Below, piece after piece: positions 21,154 to 28,747 of a DNA stretch of 64,000 bases (its first letter is position 1; each line of letters begins with the position of its first letter). Source of the DNA: Stictocephala bisonia (Eukaryota; Arthropoda; Insecta; Hemiptera; Membracidae). The DNA lies in assembly GCA_035578905.1 (NCBI GenBank), contig JAQJVL010000176.1, positions 1,149,501 through 1,213,500 of the forward strand. The letters run 5' to 3'. The notes beneath the pieces were generated by a model, which saw only the letters and a list, made by a program, of their open reading frames with translations, had not been told where the DNA came from and did no database searches. A program made the translations under genes and the position numbers.

Positions 21154-21341
21154 AGAAAGTTCAATTTTCTGATACTGTAAAAGTTTATAATTTACCCGAA
21201 GAGGATCGAAGACCTGATACTAGACGGCTTATTGATATGTTTCGTGCTAATGAAAAATTGAAACTTGTTAATATGAAAACTGAAAAATCAGCTTGCAGTG
21301 TATATAAGTCAACATCTAATCATAAAAATTATAATAAATAA
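21150..21341 (+). CDS. Small PP1-docking protein, 63 aa, possibly PPP1R15/GADD34-like
   Basis: It begins MKKVQFSDTVKVYNLPEEDR. KVQF is an RVxF-type protein phosphatase 1 docking motif, and VKVYNL just after it fits the hydrophobic phi-phi motif. An acidic and arginine-rich stretch (EEDRRPDTRR) and a helix with MFRANEKLK follow. This order and spacing resemble the catalytic core of PPP1R15 proteins, which bring PP1 to eIF2-alpha to restore translation; some large DNA viruses carry such cores. The aromatic eIF2-alpha contact of that family is not clear here, so PP1 binding is better supported than the eIF2 role. The start overlaps the preceding stop by ATGA. Confidence 0.45.
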   Translation: MKKVQFSDTVKVYNLPEEDRRPDTRRLIDMFRANEKLKLVNMKTEKSACSVYKSTSNHKNYNK

Positions 21342-21465
21342 TAATTAGATTATAATTTGCAACTTAGTTTATTTTTTCACCCATGTTAAAAAGTAACCTT
21401 TACCTAGATTACATCATTACAACCTTTGAACTGATGAATCATCGATTTACGTCACTAATGACGAC

Positions 21466-21473
21466 TATAAATA
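21466..21473 (+). promoter_or_regulatory. TATA box (TATAAATA)
   Basis: TATAAATA follows GTCACTAATGACGAC. It lies about 220 bp upstream of the 268-aa gene and 90 bp upstream of the broken PC4-like copy. A start near 21496 (CATGATTAGT) is plausible. Confidence 0.45.
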
Positions 21474-21554
21474 GAAGGAGCAGTGCATCATCATGATTAG
21501 TATTAAACTCATCCACAAGGTTATCAATAGTGACTCAGCATTATAAAGGTAAAC

Positions 21555-21660
21555 ATGGATTATAAATATAGTAAAACTTTTATGCTTACACATTAGGTAC
21601 TCAATTTATTCAATTAGATCTTGACCGAATTTTAAAAAAGATTAAATTATCAATATTCTA
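21555..21660 (+). pseudogene. Broken third copy of the 71-aa PC4-like gene
   Basis: ATG at 21555 opens MDYKYSKTFMLTH and then stops. This matches the start of the 20395 gene (MEYAYSKTLILTN). About 60 bp further on, DNA resembling the end of that gene (GAATTTTAAAAAAGATTAAA, then TATCAATA) follows directly, so the middle has been lost. The remnant now lies between a promoter and the acceptor-like TTTTCGTACAG before the 268-aa gene, and may serve as leader. Confidence 0.55.
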
Positions 21661-21684
21661 ATTTTAATCTGTTTTCGTACAGAT

Positions 21685-22491
21685 ATGGAGTTCATTTTGG
21701 ATTTTCAAGGATTTAAAAACCAAGACAACAAGTTTATTGTAAAGGAGTTGGCTGTCATATCCACCGATGAGCAAGTCTATGAACTACAACTGTTTCAACC
21801 ACCTTGTCACTTTAACAAGTTACCAGAAAATGTTCAAAAGCAAGTTGTGTGGTTGGAGAAGTACTTCCATGGACTCTATTGGGGTTCTGGGTTTAGAGAA
21901 TATAATCAACTAAAAGATGTACTTAAAGGTTGTAATATTTCTGGTAATGTGTATGTTAAAGGATATGAGAAGAAACAATTTGTAACTGACCTTTTGTCAG
22001 AGTTTAAAGTTAATGTAATTAATTTAGAAGATTTAGGATGTCCTAGTTTAAGTGTTATTAGAAATCAAACTCAGACTAGTGCTATGAAAAAATGTACCTT
22101 CAATCATGATCCTTTAAACTGTGCATATATTAATGTTCATTTACTACTTCAATGGATTAAACTTGAGAAATTAGTTGAGGATAGGCTAAAAACTGTAAAT
22201 CTCGCTATTGGAGAATGCTATCGTAGAGGATATAAAAATTTACAACCTGAATTGATAAAATATTTACCGAAAAGTTTTATAATTAATCATACCGAAGATT
22301 TAGAATTGATATATGATAGACTTCCCGTCAGTTTGAGAAATGATCCAGATATATTGAAAAATTTAAGATGTACGGATCACTTCCATTTTGGGCTTAAACC
22401 TTTTCAAGATACATTTGATGGACCTAACCCTAAAAGGAAGAATTGTTATTTTTGTACACCCCCACCACAGCCACAGTCTAAATTAAACTGA
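21685..22491 (+). CDS. Conserved unknown protein, 268 aa, possible RNase H-fold/exonuclease-like
   Basis: It starts MEFILDFQGFKNQDNKFIVK, then has NVYVKGYEKKQF, NVINLEDLGCPSLS and CTFNHDPLNCAYINVHLLLQ. The order D-x-x-G-F, K-G-x-x-K-K, N-L-E-D-L-G-C-P and C-x-x-H...C-A-x-x-N-V resembles an insect family found as host genes and in transposons. It may be a degenerate DEDD-type nuclease fold, but several acidic ligands are not obvious and I would not claim activity. It ends in a Pro-rich tail after CYFC. The ATG follows a strong splice-acceptor-like TTTTCGTACAG by two bases (21685). Confidence 0.5.
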   Translation: MEFILDFQGFKNQDNKFIVKELAVISTDEQVYELQLFQPPCHFNKLPENVQKQVVWLEKYFHGLYWGSGFREYNQLKDVLKGCNISGNVYVKGYEKKQFVTDLLSEFKVNVINLEDLGCPSLSVIRNQTQTSAMKKCTFNHDPLNCAYINVHLLLQWIKLEKLVEDRLKTVNLAIGECYRRGYKNLQPELIKYLPKSFIINHTEDLELIYDRLPVSLRNDPDILKNLRCTDHFHFGLKPFQDTFDGPNPKRKNCYFCTPPPQPQSKLN

Positions 22492-22527
22492 TCATTACGG
22501 TCTTGACCATTAAGTTGAACAGTTGGC

Positions 22528-23040
22528 ATGAGTCCTACTTGTTGTTGTGCTAATAGTAATAGTAGTGGTGATAGTAATAGTGAAGACGAGGTTTGTTGTT
22601 CTATTTTTAATTGTACAAAGAAAGACTTGATCAAATCTGGATTCTACTGTACTAAAGTTTTTGATAAAATTGTATGTTGTGGTTGTGGTTGGCAATCTGG
22701 TGATGTCAAGTTAACTATAGAACACGTAAACTTTTTACATAAGCTAGAAAATCCTGACTGTTCAATGTCTAAAAATATGTCTGGAGACTTTTGTAACTAT
22801 AGTAGATATAAGAAATCTGTTAAGAACACCGAGTACCTTATGTCGCTAACATACTTCAGATGGCCAAAGATGTATCCTAACATTCAAGATATGATAGATG
22901 CAGGCTTCTACTATACTGGTGATGGAGACGCTGTCAAATGTATTGAATGCGGTGTCGTTCTTGAAGATTGGACTCCGGAGGATAAACCGAAAGAAGAACA
23001 TTTAAAAGCATCACCTTGTTGTGAACTCATTAAAATGTAA
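22528..23040 (+). CDS. IAP-like protein with two BIR domains, no RING, 170 aa
   Basis: BIR 1 covers about residues 33-79 (C50-x2-C53, H71, C78). BIR 2 covers about 102-168 (C138-x2-C141, H158, C165), with the typical RWP near its start (YFRWPKMYPN), DAGFYYTGDGDAVKC and LEDWTPEDKP. BIR domains bind caspases or IAP antagonists, and proteins of this kind block apoptosis in the cytoplasm. No RING follows, unlike most insect IAPs, so it could act as a decoy or binder without ubiquitin ligase activity. BIR 1 is less canonical. The Ser/Cys-rich N-terminus is probably disordered. It is the last gene of the accessory island, just before the integrase. Confidence 0.85.
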   Translation: MSPTCCCANSNSSGDSNSEDEVCCSIFNCTKKDLIKSGFYCTKVFDKIVCCGCGWQSGDVKLTIEHVNFLHKLENPDCSMSKNMSGDFCNYSRYKKSVKNTEYLMSLTYFRWPKMYPNIQDMIDAGFYYTGDGDAVKCIECGVVLEDWTPEDKPKEEHLKASPCCELIKM

Positions 23041-23225
23041 ATATATATATATATGTTTGTATCTTAACATTTGTTTCATTTTGCTACCACCTATTCACCT
23101 GGTAACAATGATCAATGTACGAGCAGAGCAGGTATTGCAAAAGAATTACATAGACAAGCAAGACAAGACGTCACTATCCTACACGTCATGTAGAACTTAA
23201 AGGAATCAACGACTTATATCAAGCA
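23041..23225 (+). pseudogene. Damaged 5' portion of the integrase
   Basis: After a TA-repeat at 23041-23054, frame 1 reads AGIAKELHRQARQD at about 23134-23175, which is typical of the segment before the catalytic core in this integrase group. It ends at a TAG at 23191. The downstream frame, which carries the core, is blocked upstream by a TAG at 23151. A shift between about 23153 and 23190 separates them. There is no room here for a full HHCC zinc-binding domain, so the N-terminus looks lost as well as shifted. Confidence 0.6.
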
Positions 23226-24041
23226 GATTTAGTCGAAATGATTCCTTTTTCAAAATCTAACAAAGGTTTTAAATATATTATGACTGTAATTAATTGTTTT
23301 AGTAAATTTGCTTTTGCAGTACCAATAAAGTCAAAAAGTGCTAATGATATAGTAATCGCACTTGAACCTATATTGAAAAAAAATTCTATGAAAAATTTCC
23401 ATACAGATCAAGGTACAGAATGGTTTAATTCTAAGGTTAAGTTCTTGTTAAATAAATATAATATCAATCATTATTTTACTTTTTCTGATAAAAAAGCTTC
23501 AATTGTTGAAAGATTCAATCGTACTTTGAAAAGTAACATGTGGAGACACTTTAGTCAGCAGGGTAATTACAAGTGGTTAGAGTTACTGCCAAAATTATTG
23601 AAAACCTATAATAATACCATTCATCGAACTATTGGTGTTAAGCCTGTTCAGGTTAATATTGGAAATGAACAAGAAATATTATTACACATAGTTAATAATA
23701 GAAAGAAATACAATAGTCATTCTAAATTTGATACTGGTGATCGAGTTAGAATAAGTAGATTAACTAAACAATTCAATAAAGGTTATTGGCCTAGGTGGAG
23801 TAATGAGATTTACACAGTATGGAAAATACAGCCAACTAGACCAGTTACATACGTACTAAAAGACGATAAAGGTGATGTAATAAAAGGTGGATTTTATCAA
23901 GAAGAGTTAAGTAAAACACGTTTTGGTGATACTTACTTGATTGAAAAAATTATTAAGAGAAAAGGCGATAGATTATTAGTGCGTTGGCTGGGTTTTGATA
24001 AATCACATGACTCCTGGATTGATAAAAAGGATTTACGATAG
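23154..24041 (+). CDS. Polinton integrase (DDE core plus chromodomain), 5' end broken
   Basis: The retroviral-type integrase joins the element's ends to target DNA and makes the 6-bp duplication. The frame is open from 23154. The first Met, at 23238, is too late, because the first catalytic Asp (in QADLVEM, codon 23226) lies four codons before it. Counting from that Met, the second Asp is D57 (FHTDQGTEWF) and the Glu is E91 (SIVERFNRTLK). A C-terminal chromodomain (YLIEKIIKRKGDRLLVRW then LGFDKSHDSW, residues 233-260) should read histone marks. The catalytic core is complete, but no normal start or zinc domain exists. The copy may therefore be non-autonomous, or rely on splicing, frameshifting or a non-AUG start. 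The next gene begins 2 nt after the stop. Confidence 0.85.
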   Translation, partial: TSKTRRHYPTRHVELKGINDLYQADLVEMIPFSKSNKGFKYIMTVINCFSKFAFAVPIKSKSANDIVIALEPILKKNSMKNFHTDQGTEWFNSKVKFLLNKYNINHYFTFSDKKASIVERFNRTLKSNMWRHFSQQGNYKWLELLPKLLKTYNNTIHRTIGVKPVQVNIGNEQEILLHIVNNRKKYNSHSKFDTGDRVRISRLTKQFNKGYWPRWSNEIYTVWKIQPTRPVTYVLKDDKGDVIKGGFYQEELSKTRFGDTYLIEKIIKRKGDRLLVRWLGFDKSHDSWIDKKDLR

Positions 24042-24043
24042 TA

Positions 24044-24742
24044 ATGAAGTTTCTTAAACAGTCTGTAACACTGCCAATCGTTAATTTAGACATGTTAGTT
24101 GATAAGAAGACAGAGAAGAGTATGAAAAGACACGGACATTTATTACCAAACACAATCAGATGTTTAATAGTGGGTCCATCAAATTGTGGGAAAACCAATT
24201 TACTTTTAAACTTATTATTCTCACCTAAGGGTTTGTTTTTTAACAATGTATACATTTTTTCAAAATCACTGTATCAAAAGAAGTATACATTCCTCGAGTG
24301 CGTTCTGTCAAATTTAGATGGAATAGGATATCATCCTTATTCAGACAACGATGAAGTACCTCATCCAAGTGAGATTGAAGCAAATTCTGTAATGATATTT
24401 GATGATATCGCTTGTGGCAAACAGAATAATATTAAAAACTATTTTTCGATGGGACGTCATAACAATATTGACACTTTTTACGTGTGTCAAACTTACAGTT
24501 TTATACCCAAACAGTTGGTTAGAGACAATGCGAATCTTTTAGTTATATTTAAACAAGATGATCGCAATTTGAATCACATTTATCAAGACCATGTCAGTCC
24601 TGATATGAGTTTTAGTCAGTTCAAGCATATGTGTTCAAAGATTTGGGATATGTCAAAAAATGGATTTGTTGTAATAGACAAGGATAGTGATATAAACAAA
24701 GGTCGGTATCGTAGAGGATTTGATATTTTTGTAAAATTATAA
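24044..24742 (+). CDS. Genome-packaging ATPase, FtsK/HerA superfamily, 232 aa
   Basis: The Walker A loop is GPSNCGKT at residues 44-51. The Walker B strand is SVMIFDD at 115-121. A conserved YVCQTYSFIPKQLVRDNAN (147-165) follows, with the Gln expected after beta-strand 3 of viral A32-like packaging ATPases. Such enzymes pump the genome into preformed capsids. The length is normal for Polintons. It starts 2 nt after the integrase stop, so the two probably share a transcript. No defects are visible. Confidence 0.93.
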   Translation: MKFLKQSVTLPIVNLDMLVDKKTEKSMKRHGHLLPNTIRCLIVGPSNCGKTNLLLNLLFSPKGLFFNNVYIFSKSLYQKKYTFLECVLSNLDGIGYHPYSDNDEVPHPSEIEANSVMIFDDIACGKQNNIKNYFSMGRHNNIDTFYVCQTYSFIPKQLVRDNANLLVIFKQDDRNLNHIYQDHVSPDMSFSQFKHMCSKIWDMSKNGFVVIDKDSDINKGRYRRGFDIFVKL

Positions 24743-24825
24743 ATGTGGTAGTGGGGGTAATTTAACGTTTCGTATTTTTTCTTTCAATCATTTATATTGT
24801 ACTCATCATCCGAGTTAGACACATA

Positions 24826-26064
24826 ATGTCCTCCTCTTCTACATTTTCTATTGACGAGGTTCTAGCCGATAAAAGTAAAGAGGAGGTTATAAAGGAAATT
24901 ACTCAAATAAGGAAAAATATTAAGCAAAAACATAGATCTATGAAGAGGGAAATGTTGGATAGTGAAGAGATGTGGGAAAAACAACTAAAGCCCATTGCTG
25001 AGCCACTTAAAAAGATTGTGGAGGAAGGAGAAAAGTTACAACAGCAACAACAAGTTAAAGAAGAAATAACAGAACAAGAAATCAATAAACTTAAAAGAAA
25101 AGGTCAGTTAGAGGATTTTGAAACGCCTGTAAAACGTTACATACGTGCACCTCCACAAGGAGTGAAAAGAAAACAACGTCTGCATGAGGAAAATACAGAA
25201 GATACGCTTCCGACTTCAAAACGCTTCGCTATACCCGGTTTCAACATGGATCAACAAGATGGTGAAAATGCTGATAATGATGATGACATTATGGAACCGG
25301 ATTCAAGTCCACAACAGCATGAGGAAGAAGATATGATGGTTGAAGAAACGTACGTTTCACCGGCTGTGGTATCGGGTAAAGACCTGTTGAAAACACCTCA
25401 AGGAAAAAATTTAGCTAGGGAATACGTACTACGTGAGTTTAAGGGAAGACTAGCGAAAGAGTACTTTTTAAAATTACTTAAAGGTGGTAAAGAAGTAGAT
25501 CATAATTATGGTATAAGAGTCGAAGGCGATCAATGGATGATTGGTGATAAGCCATTAGAAATCGATATAGATGATTTTATAATAAATGGTAAAAGATATG
25601 AGGGTACACGTGGTTTATACGAACTTTTATTTATGAATATACCTAATCCTTATGTGTACAGTGAAGAAGATCTCGATAGTTACGCTATGATTCTCAGAGA
25701 TACCAATGCTCACAAGATAAATTATTCACCTAGAGGGAAAGTGAAGTCTAACAGGGGGAATAAGTATAAAAACATCATATCTTTAATTGCTACACGAGAA
25801 AATGAATTAACAAATGAAATGAGCACATATTCAGATTTGGTGCAACAAACCGTGAGTGGAAGTGGCATTGTCTTGACTGACGCCAAACCAAACTTCATAT
25901 ATTATGATGATCCCAACGAACTGGTCGACCGCCTGAGGATTTTGAATGCTTCGGAAGATATTGGTCACACTGGACATCAGAATGAAATAAACTCTATAAT
26001 TGAAGAATTAAAGGAATTAGATGAGAAATGTATTAATTTAACTGGTAAAAGTATTGTAGATTGA
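24826..26064 (+). CDS. DUF8207-like protein with coiled coil, 412 aa
   Basis: The N-terminal 90 residues form a charged coiled coil with a run of five Gln (72-76). A basic and acidic low-complexity region (92-175) follows. A conserved domain at about 225-320 contains YGIRVEGDQWMIG, DDFIINGKRYEGTRGLYEL and DTNAHKINYSP, the pattern of the DUF8207 family common in arthropod mobile elements. A second block near the end reads YYDDPNELVDRLRIL and GHTGHQNEINSIIEELKEL. Its place among capsid genes suggests a virion or assembly role, but that is inference. AATAAA at 26068 follows the stop closely and the gene converges with the fibre-like gene. Confidence 0.75.
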   Translation: MSSSSTFSIDEVLADKSKEEVIKEITQIRKNIKQKHRSMKREMLDSEEMWEKQLKPIAEPLKKIVEEGEKLQQQQQVKEEITEQEINKLKRKGQLEDFETPVKRYIRAPPQGVKRKQRLHEENTEDTLPTSKRFAIPGFNMDQQDGENADNDDDIMEPDSSPQQHEEEDMMVEETYVSPAVVSGKDLLKTPQGKNLAREYVLREFKGRLAKEYFLKLLKGGKEVDHNYGIRVEGDQWMIGDKPLEIDIDDFIINGKRYEGTRGLYELLFMNIPNPYVYSEEDLDSYAMILRDTNAHKINYSPRGKVKSNRGNKYKNIISLIATRENELTNEMSTYSDLVQQTVSGSGIVLTDAKPNFIYYDDPNELVDRLRILNASEDIGHTGHQNEINSIIEELKELDEKCINLTGKSIVD

Positions 26065-26128
26065 GGTAATAAATAAAATAATATTCCATTTTTACTGTAT
26101 AATTTTATTTTCACCAACTACTTACAAT
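26065..26128. terminator. Convergent polyadenylation region
   Basis: In 64 nt between two convergent stops there is AATAAA on the plus strand at 26068-26073 (and a second overlapping it), and AATAAA on the minus strand at about 26108-26103. Each gene therefore seems to end in its neighbour's 3' trailer. Confidence 0.65.
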
Positions 26129-26920
26129 TTAGTTATTTCTAGCAATTTTTGTTTTTGGATCTATGAAAAATGGGTTGACAATATTCATGTCTATCCAGTC
26201 TTCTTTCTTTAATGTTCTGATTGGGTCACCACTTGGAGCCAATAATCTGTATAGTTCATATAAAATATTACTAATTGATCTAACCAAATAGTTTAGCGTA
26301 ACATCATCTTGCATATGAATAGGGTCGGCCACATTAGTTAGTCTTTTATTTACAAAGTCCCAAGAAGTCGAATCGGACTTGAGTGTTTTACTGAAGAAGT
26401 ACTTTAAATTGATAACATCGTTCATGTTTATTGGATCACTGACATTCACCAATCGCTTGTTTTTAAAATTCCAATAAGTTTCAGTCATGGGTGGACACAT
26501 TGTGTCTACATACAATTTATTTGCAGCGTCTCGATATTTTTTCGGATCTGACACATTGCTAATTGTATGATTTCTTGCATTAATTTCTGTATTATCAAAT
26601 GTTACACAGCGGTCTTTGATAAACTTATAGTTCACAGCATCGGTCGGATTAGTCGGATCACCTACATGACAAACTGTTGATCCTTTAGCATCGTACTTTT
26701 TATCATCATTTAATTTTAAACATTTATTAAATGACGATTTATGTCGTTTTAAATTTACAGCGTCTCCATCATCTTCGGGTTCCATTACATTACGCAACCT
26801 TTTGCGACGAATGTCATAATCACCTTCCTTAGTTAATTCAAACCCGATTCCTTTAGGTCCTCTAAGACCTTTGTTACTGCTACTACTAACATTTTGACGT
26901 CCAAACTTATCGACGCTCAT
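26129..26920 (-). CDS. Fibre-like protein with five repeats, 263 aa
   Basis: It begins MSVDKFGRQN. A short RGPKGIGFELT segment (20-30) leads into five repeats at about residues 34-59, 76-103, 112-140, 149-177 and 187-215, each built on (K/N)RLxNVxDPxxxxDAVNxxY. This is the repeat style of trimeric phage and adenovirus-like fibre shafts, where the Asn-Val-x-Asp-Pro turn recurs in each beta segment. A C-terminal part with a helix (ISNILYELYRLL) and a small tail could be the knob or trimer foot. It is the only capsid-region gene on the minus strand and is divergent from the PLA2 gene. I infer a virion spike or host-attachment protein. Confidence 0.6.
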   Translation of the reverse strand: MSVDKFGRQNVSSSSNKGLRGPKGIGFELTKEGDYDIRRKRLRNVMEPEDDGDAVNLKRHKSSFNKCLKLNDDKKYDAKGSTVCHVGDPTNPTDAVNYKFIKDRCVTFDNTEINARNHTISNVSDPKKYRDAANKLYVDTMCPPMTETYWNFKNKRLVNVSDPINMNDVINLKYFFSKTLKSDSTSWDFVNKRLTNVADPIHMQDDVTLNYLVRSISNILYELYRLLAPSGDPIRTLKKEDWIDMNIVNPFFIDPKTKIARNN

Positions 26921-26953
26921 GATTATACTGACACTATAAAACTGACGTACACG
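26921..26953. promoter_or_regulatory. Divergent start region between fibre-like and PLA2 genes
   Basis: Only 33 bp separate the fibre start (26920, minus) from the preferred PLA2 start (26954, plus). CTATAAAAC at about 26933-26941 is TATA-like for the rightward gene, but too close to its ATG to be the sole promoter. Confidence 0.3.
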
Positions 26954-27493
26954 ATGAACAGACGTGTTAGTTCTTATCGTGGCGCAGGACTGATAAGTAC
27001 ATTAGGGAGTGTGGCTGGTAGTGTCATCAATAGAGCTATAGATATATTACCCACAGAACTACATTTACCAGGTTATCAGTGGTGTGGTCCTGGTACTAAC
27101 GTAAAACAGAGATTAGCCAGAGGTGATAGAGGAATTAATAAATTAGATTCAGCTTTGAAAGATCACGACATTGCATACGATAAGTATAAGGACAGTGAGC
27201 GAAGATCAACAGCCGATAGAATATTGGCCGAACGAGCTTGGGAAAGAGTGAGGTCATCAGATTCTAGTTTAGGTGAAAAGGCGGCTGCTTGGCTAGTTAC
27301 AAACGTAATGAAAGCTAAAAGTAAATTAGGTAGCGGCTGTGATAACAGAAAACGTCGACGTAAGAGTAAAAAGCCTCGAAGGAAACAATCTAACAATAGA
27401 AGAATAAAAAAAAGACAGTCAATAAACAAAAAGAAGGGTAAAGGTTTGTACTTAAAACCGTACAGAGGATCTGGATCAGTTAAAAAAAACTAA
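26954..27493 (+). CDS. Phospholipase A2-domain virion protein, 179 aa
   Basis: The frame opens at 26894, but I prefer the Met at 26954: the longer start would overlap the fibre-like gene, and MNRRVSSYRGAG is the usual type of N-terminus. A Gly-rich start leads to HLPGYQWCGPGT (37-48), the calcium-binding loop, and DHDIAYDKY (70-78), the His-Asp pair of secreted-type PLA2. The family is the one found in parvovirus VP1 proteins and adintoviruses, where it opens endosomal membranes during entry. The C-terminus is very basic (RKRRRKSKKPRRK then more Lys), which fits DNA binding in the core or nuclear import. The key residues are present. Confidence 0.9.
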   Translation: MNRRVSSYRGAGLISTLGSVAGSVINRAIDILPTELHLPGYQWCGPGTNVKQRLARGDRGINKLDSALKDHDIAYDKYKDSERRSTADRILAERAWERVRSSDSSLGEKAAAWLVTNVMKAKSKLGSGCDNRKRRRKSKKPRRKQSNNRRIKKRQSINKKKGKGLYLKPYRGSGSVKKN

Positions 27494-27885
27494 TATACTC
27501 ATCACCACTCATAGACACTATACCAAATGTTCCGCTAACAAATAAAGATATAATCAAATATGCGAAACTATTGAAAATACCATATTTCAGAGGTGTATTT
27601 ATGAGAGATTTACTTCCATCAAGTATTAACGAAAAGGAATCTGGTGTTGTAAATCTAGACAGTATTACAGGATGGGGTACGCATTGGGTATGTTACTATA
27701 AGCGTGATTTTGACATTGAATATTTTGATAGTTTCGGTAATCTGAGACCACCGTTAGAACTTCAGAGGTATTTTAACAGCGGACCATATCGAGTGGTGAT
27801 TAGATATAATTACTTTCCTAAACAAGAATTTAATACTGTAAATTGTGGTCATTTGTGTTTAGACTTTCTCGCAAGACGGAGATGA
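27484..27885 (+). CDS. Adenain-like cysteine protease, no AUG start
   Basis: The frame is open from 27484. It has the expected N-terminal pattern PLTNKDIIKYAKLLKIPYFR then GVFMRDLLP, but no ATG until 27601, inside the conserved core. The catalytic set is visible: His in GWGTHWVCY, Asp in YFDSFGN, Gln in FPKQEFN and Cys in NCGHLC. Adenain-type (C5/Ulp1-like) proteases mature capsids by cutting capsid and core proteins. The C-terminus is slightly short but within family variation. Its stop overlaps the minor capsid start (ATGA at 27882-27885). Start options are loss of the ATG, a non-AUG codon such as the TTG at 27571, or splicing. Confidence 0.8.
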   Translation, partial: KKLIYSSPLIDTIPNVPLTNKDIIKYAKLLKIPYFRGVFMRDLLPSSINEKESGVVNLDSITGWGTHWVCYYKRDFDIEYFDSFGNLRPPLELQRYFNSGPYRVVIRYNYFPKQEFNTVNCGHLCLDFLARRR

Positions 27886-28577
27886 TTTGTATTACAGGTA
27901 GAAGTTCAAGCCTCAAGTGCACACTTTTTCCAGCTATGGATCTTTCATCGTCAGACGAATGGGAGATGGGTTTTATGGACCTCATGACTTACAATTCAAT
28001 TCCTAATATTGAAGAGAATGTAAATAATAAACTGTACATCGGTAAAGATATAGAAATAAGTATAGCTACCGGTGCTTATGAAATAGATGATATAAATAAT
28101 TTTGTGATTGAGGAATTAAAGGTAAAGTCTCCTACAACGCATTTTAAACTCGAGGCTAACAACAATACACTAAAAAGTCACTTAAGTTGTTCACTAGAGA
28201 TCGATTTCACCAAAGAGAACACAATTGCGTCCTTATTAGGATTTGAAAAGGGTGTGACATTAGAAGCGAATAAAGTGCACAAGTCTCCTAATCAAGTGTT
28301 CATTAATAAAGTAGACATCATACGAATCACATGTAATTTAGTCCGAGGGTCTTATAGAGACGGGATTGAAGGTCACGTACTACATGAATTCTATCCAACT
28401 GTAGCGCCGGGATTTAAAATTGTAGAAATCCCGAACACAGTTAAATATCTACCAATAAACAAGCAATTGAGTTTGAGCGAATTTTATATTAATTTAGAAG
28501 ATCAATTTGGTAATTTAATTAATTTTAGAGAAGAATATATCAATATAAGAGTAGATATTAGGCCGAGAAGAAAATAA
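27882..28577 (+). CDS. Minor capsid (penton-like) protein, 231 aa
   Basis: I chose Met 27882 (MICITGRSSSLKCTLFPAMD) because it matches the usual start of this family and overlaps the protease stop. A frame open from 27843 adds 13 residues that only duplicate the protease end in another frame. GFMDLMTYNSIPNIEENVNN is the best-conserved block, followed by alternating beta strands expected of a single jelly roll. It should fill the capsid vertices. The stop overlaps the next ATG as TAATG at 28575-28579. No damage is seen. Confidence 0.88.
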   Translation: MICITGRSSSLKCTLFPAMDLSSSDEWEMGFMDLMTYNSIPNIEENVNNKLYIGKDIEISIATGAYEIDDINNFVIEELKVKSPTTHFKLEANNNTLKSHLSCSLEIDFTKENTIASLLGFEKGVTLEANKVHKSPNQVFINKVDIIRITCNLVRGSYRDGIEGHVLHEFYPTVAPGFKIVEIPNTVKYLPINKQLSLSEFYINLEDQFGNLINFREEYINIRVDIRPRRK

Positions 28578-28747
28578 TGGGTTTAGTATTTCCCGCCGCT
28601 ACTGTATCGAATAAAGATAAACATAAAACATTGACCACAAAAAGAGAATCTAGTGTCAGTCGTGAACAAGTCGTTAAGCAGTTAACATTACGGAACAAAA
28701 TATACCTACGTACAAAAGTGTCCTCTTTCAAGAGTAAGGATGAATAA
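28577..28747 (+). CDS. Small 56-aa protein between penton and hexon genes
   Basis: The ATG shares its A with the penton stop (TAATG) and the frame runs to 28747, overlapping the hexon start (28740) by 8 nt. It begins MGLVFPAATVSNKDK and is then basic (LRNKIYLRTKVSSFKSKDE). The hydrophobic start and basic body would suit a small cement or core peptide, but no family is recognised. Tight overlap on both sides is the main reason to believe it is translated. An alternative is that it is only spacer for reinitiation. Confidence 0.5.
   Translation: MGLVFPAATVSNKDKHKTLTTKRESSVSREQVVKQLTLRNKIYLRTKVSSFKSKDE

Noticed and set aside
27163..27429. 88-aa frame antisense to the PLA2 gene
   Set aside because: Shadow of the Lys/Arg-rich C-terminus, giving Leu-rich antisense.
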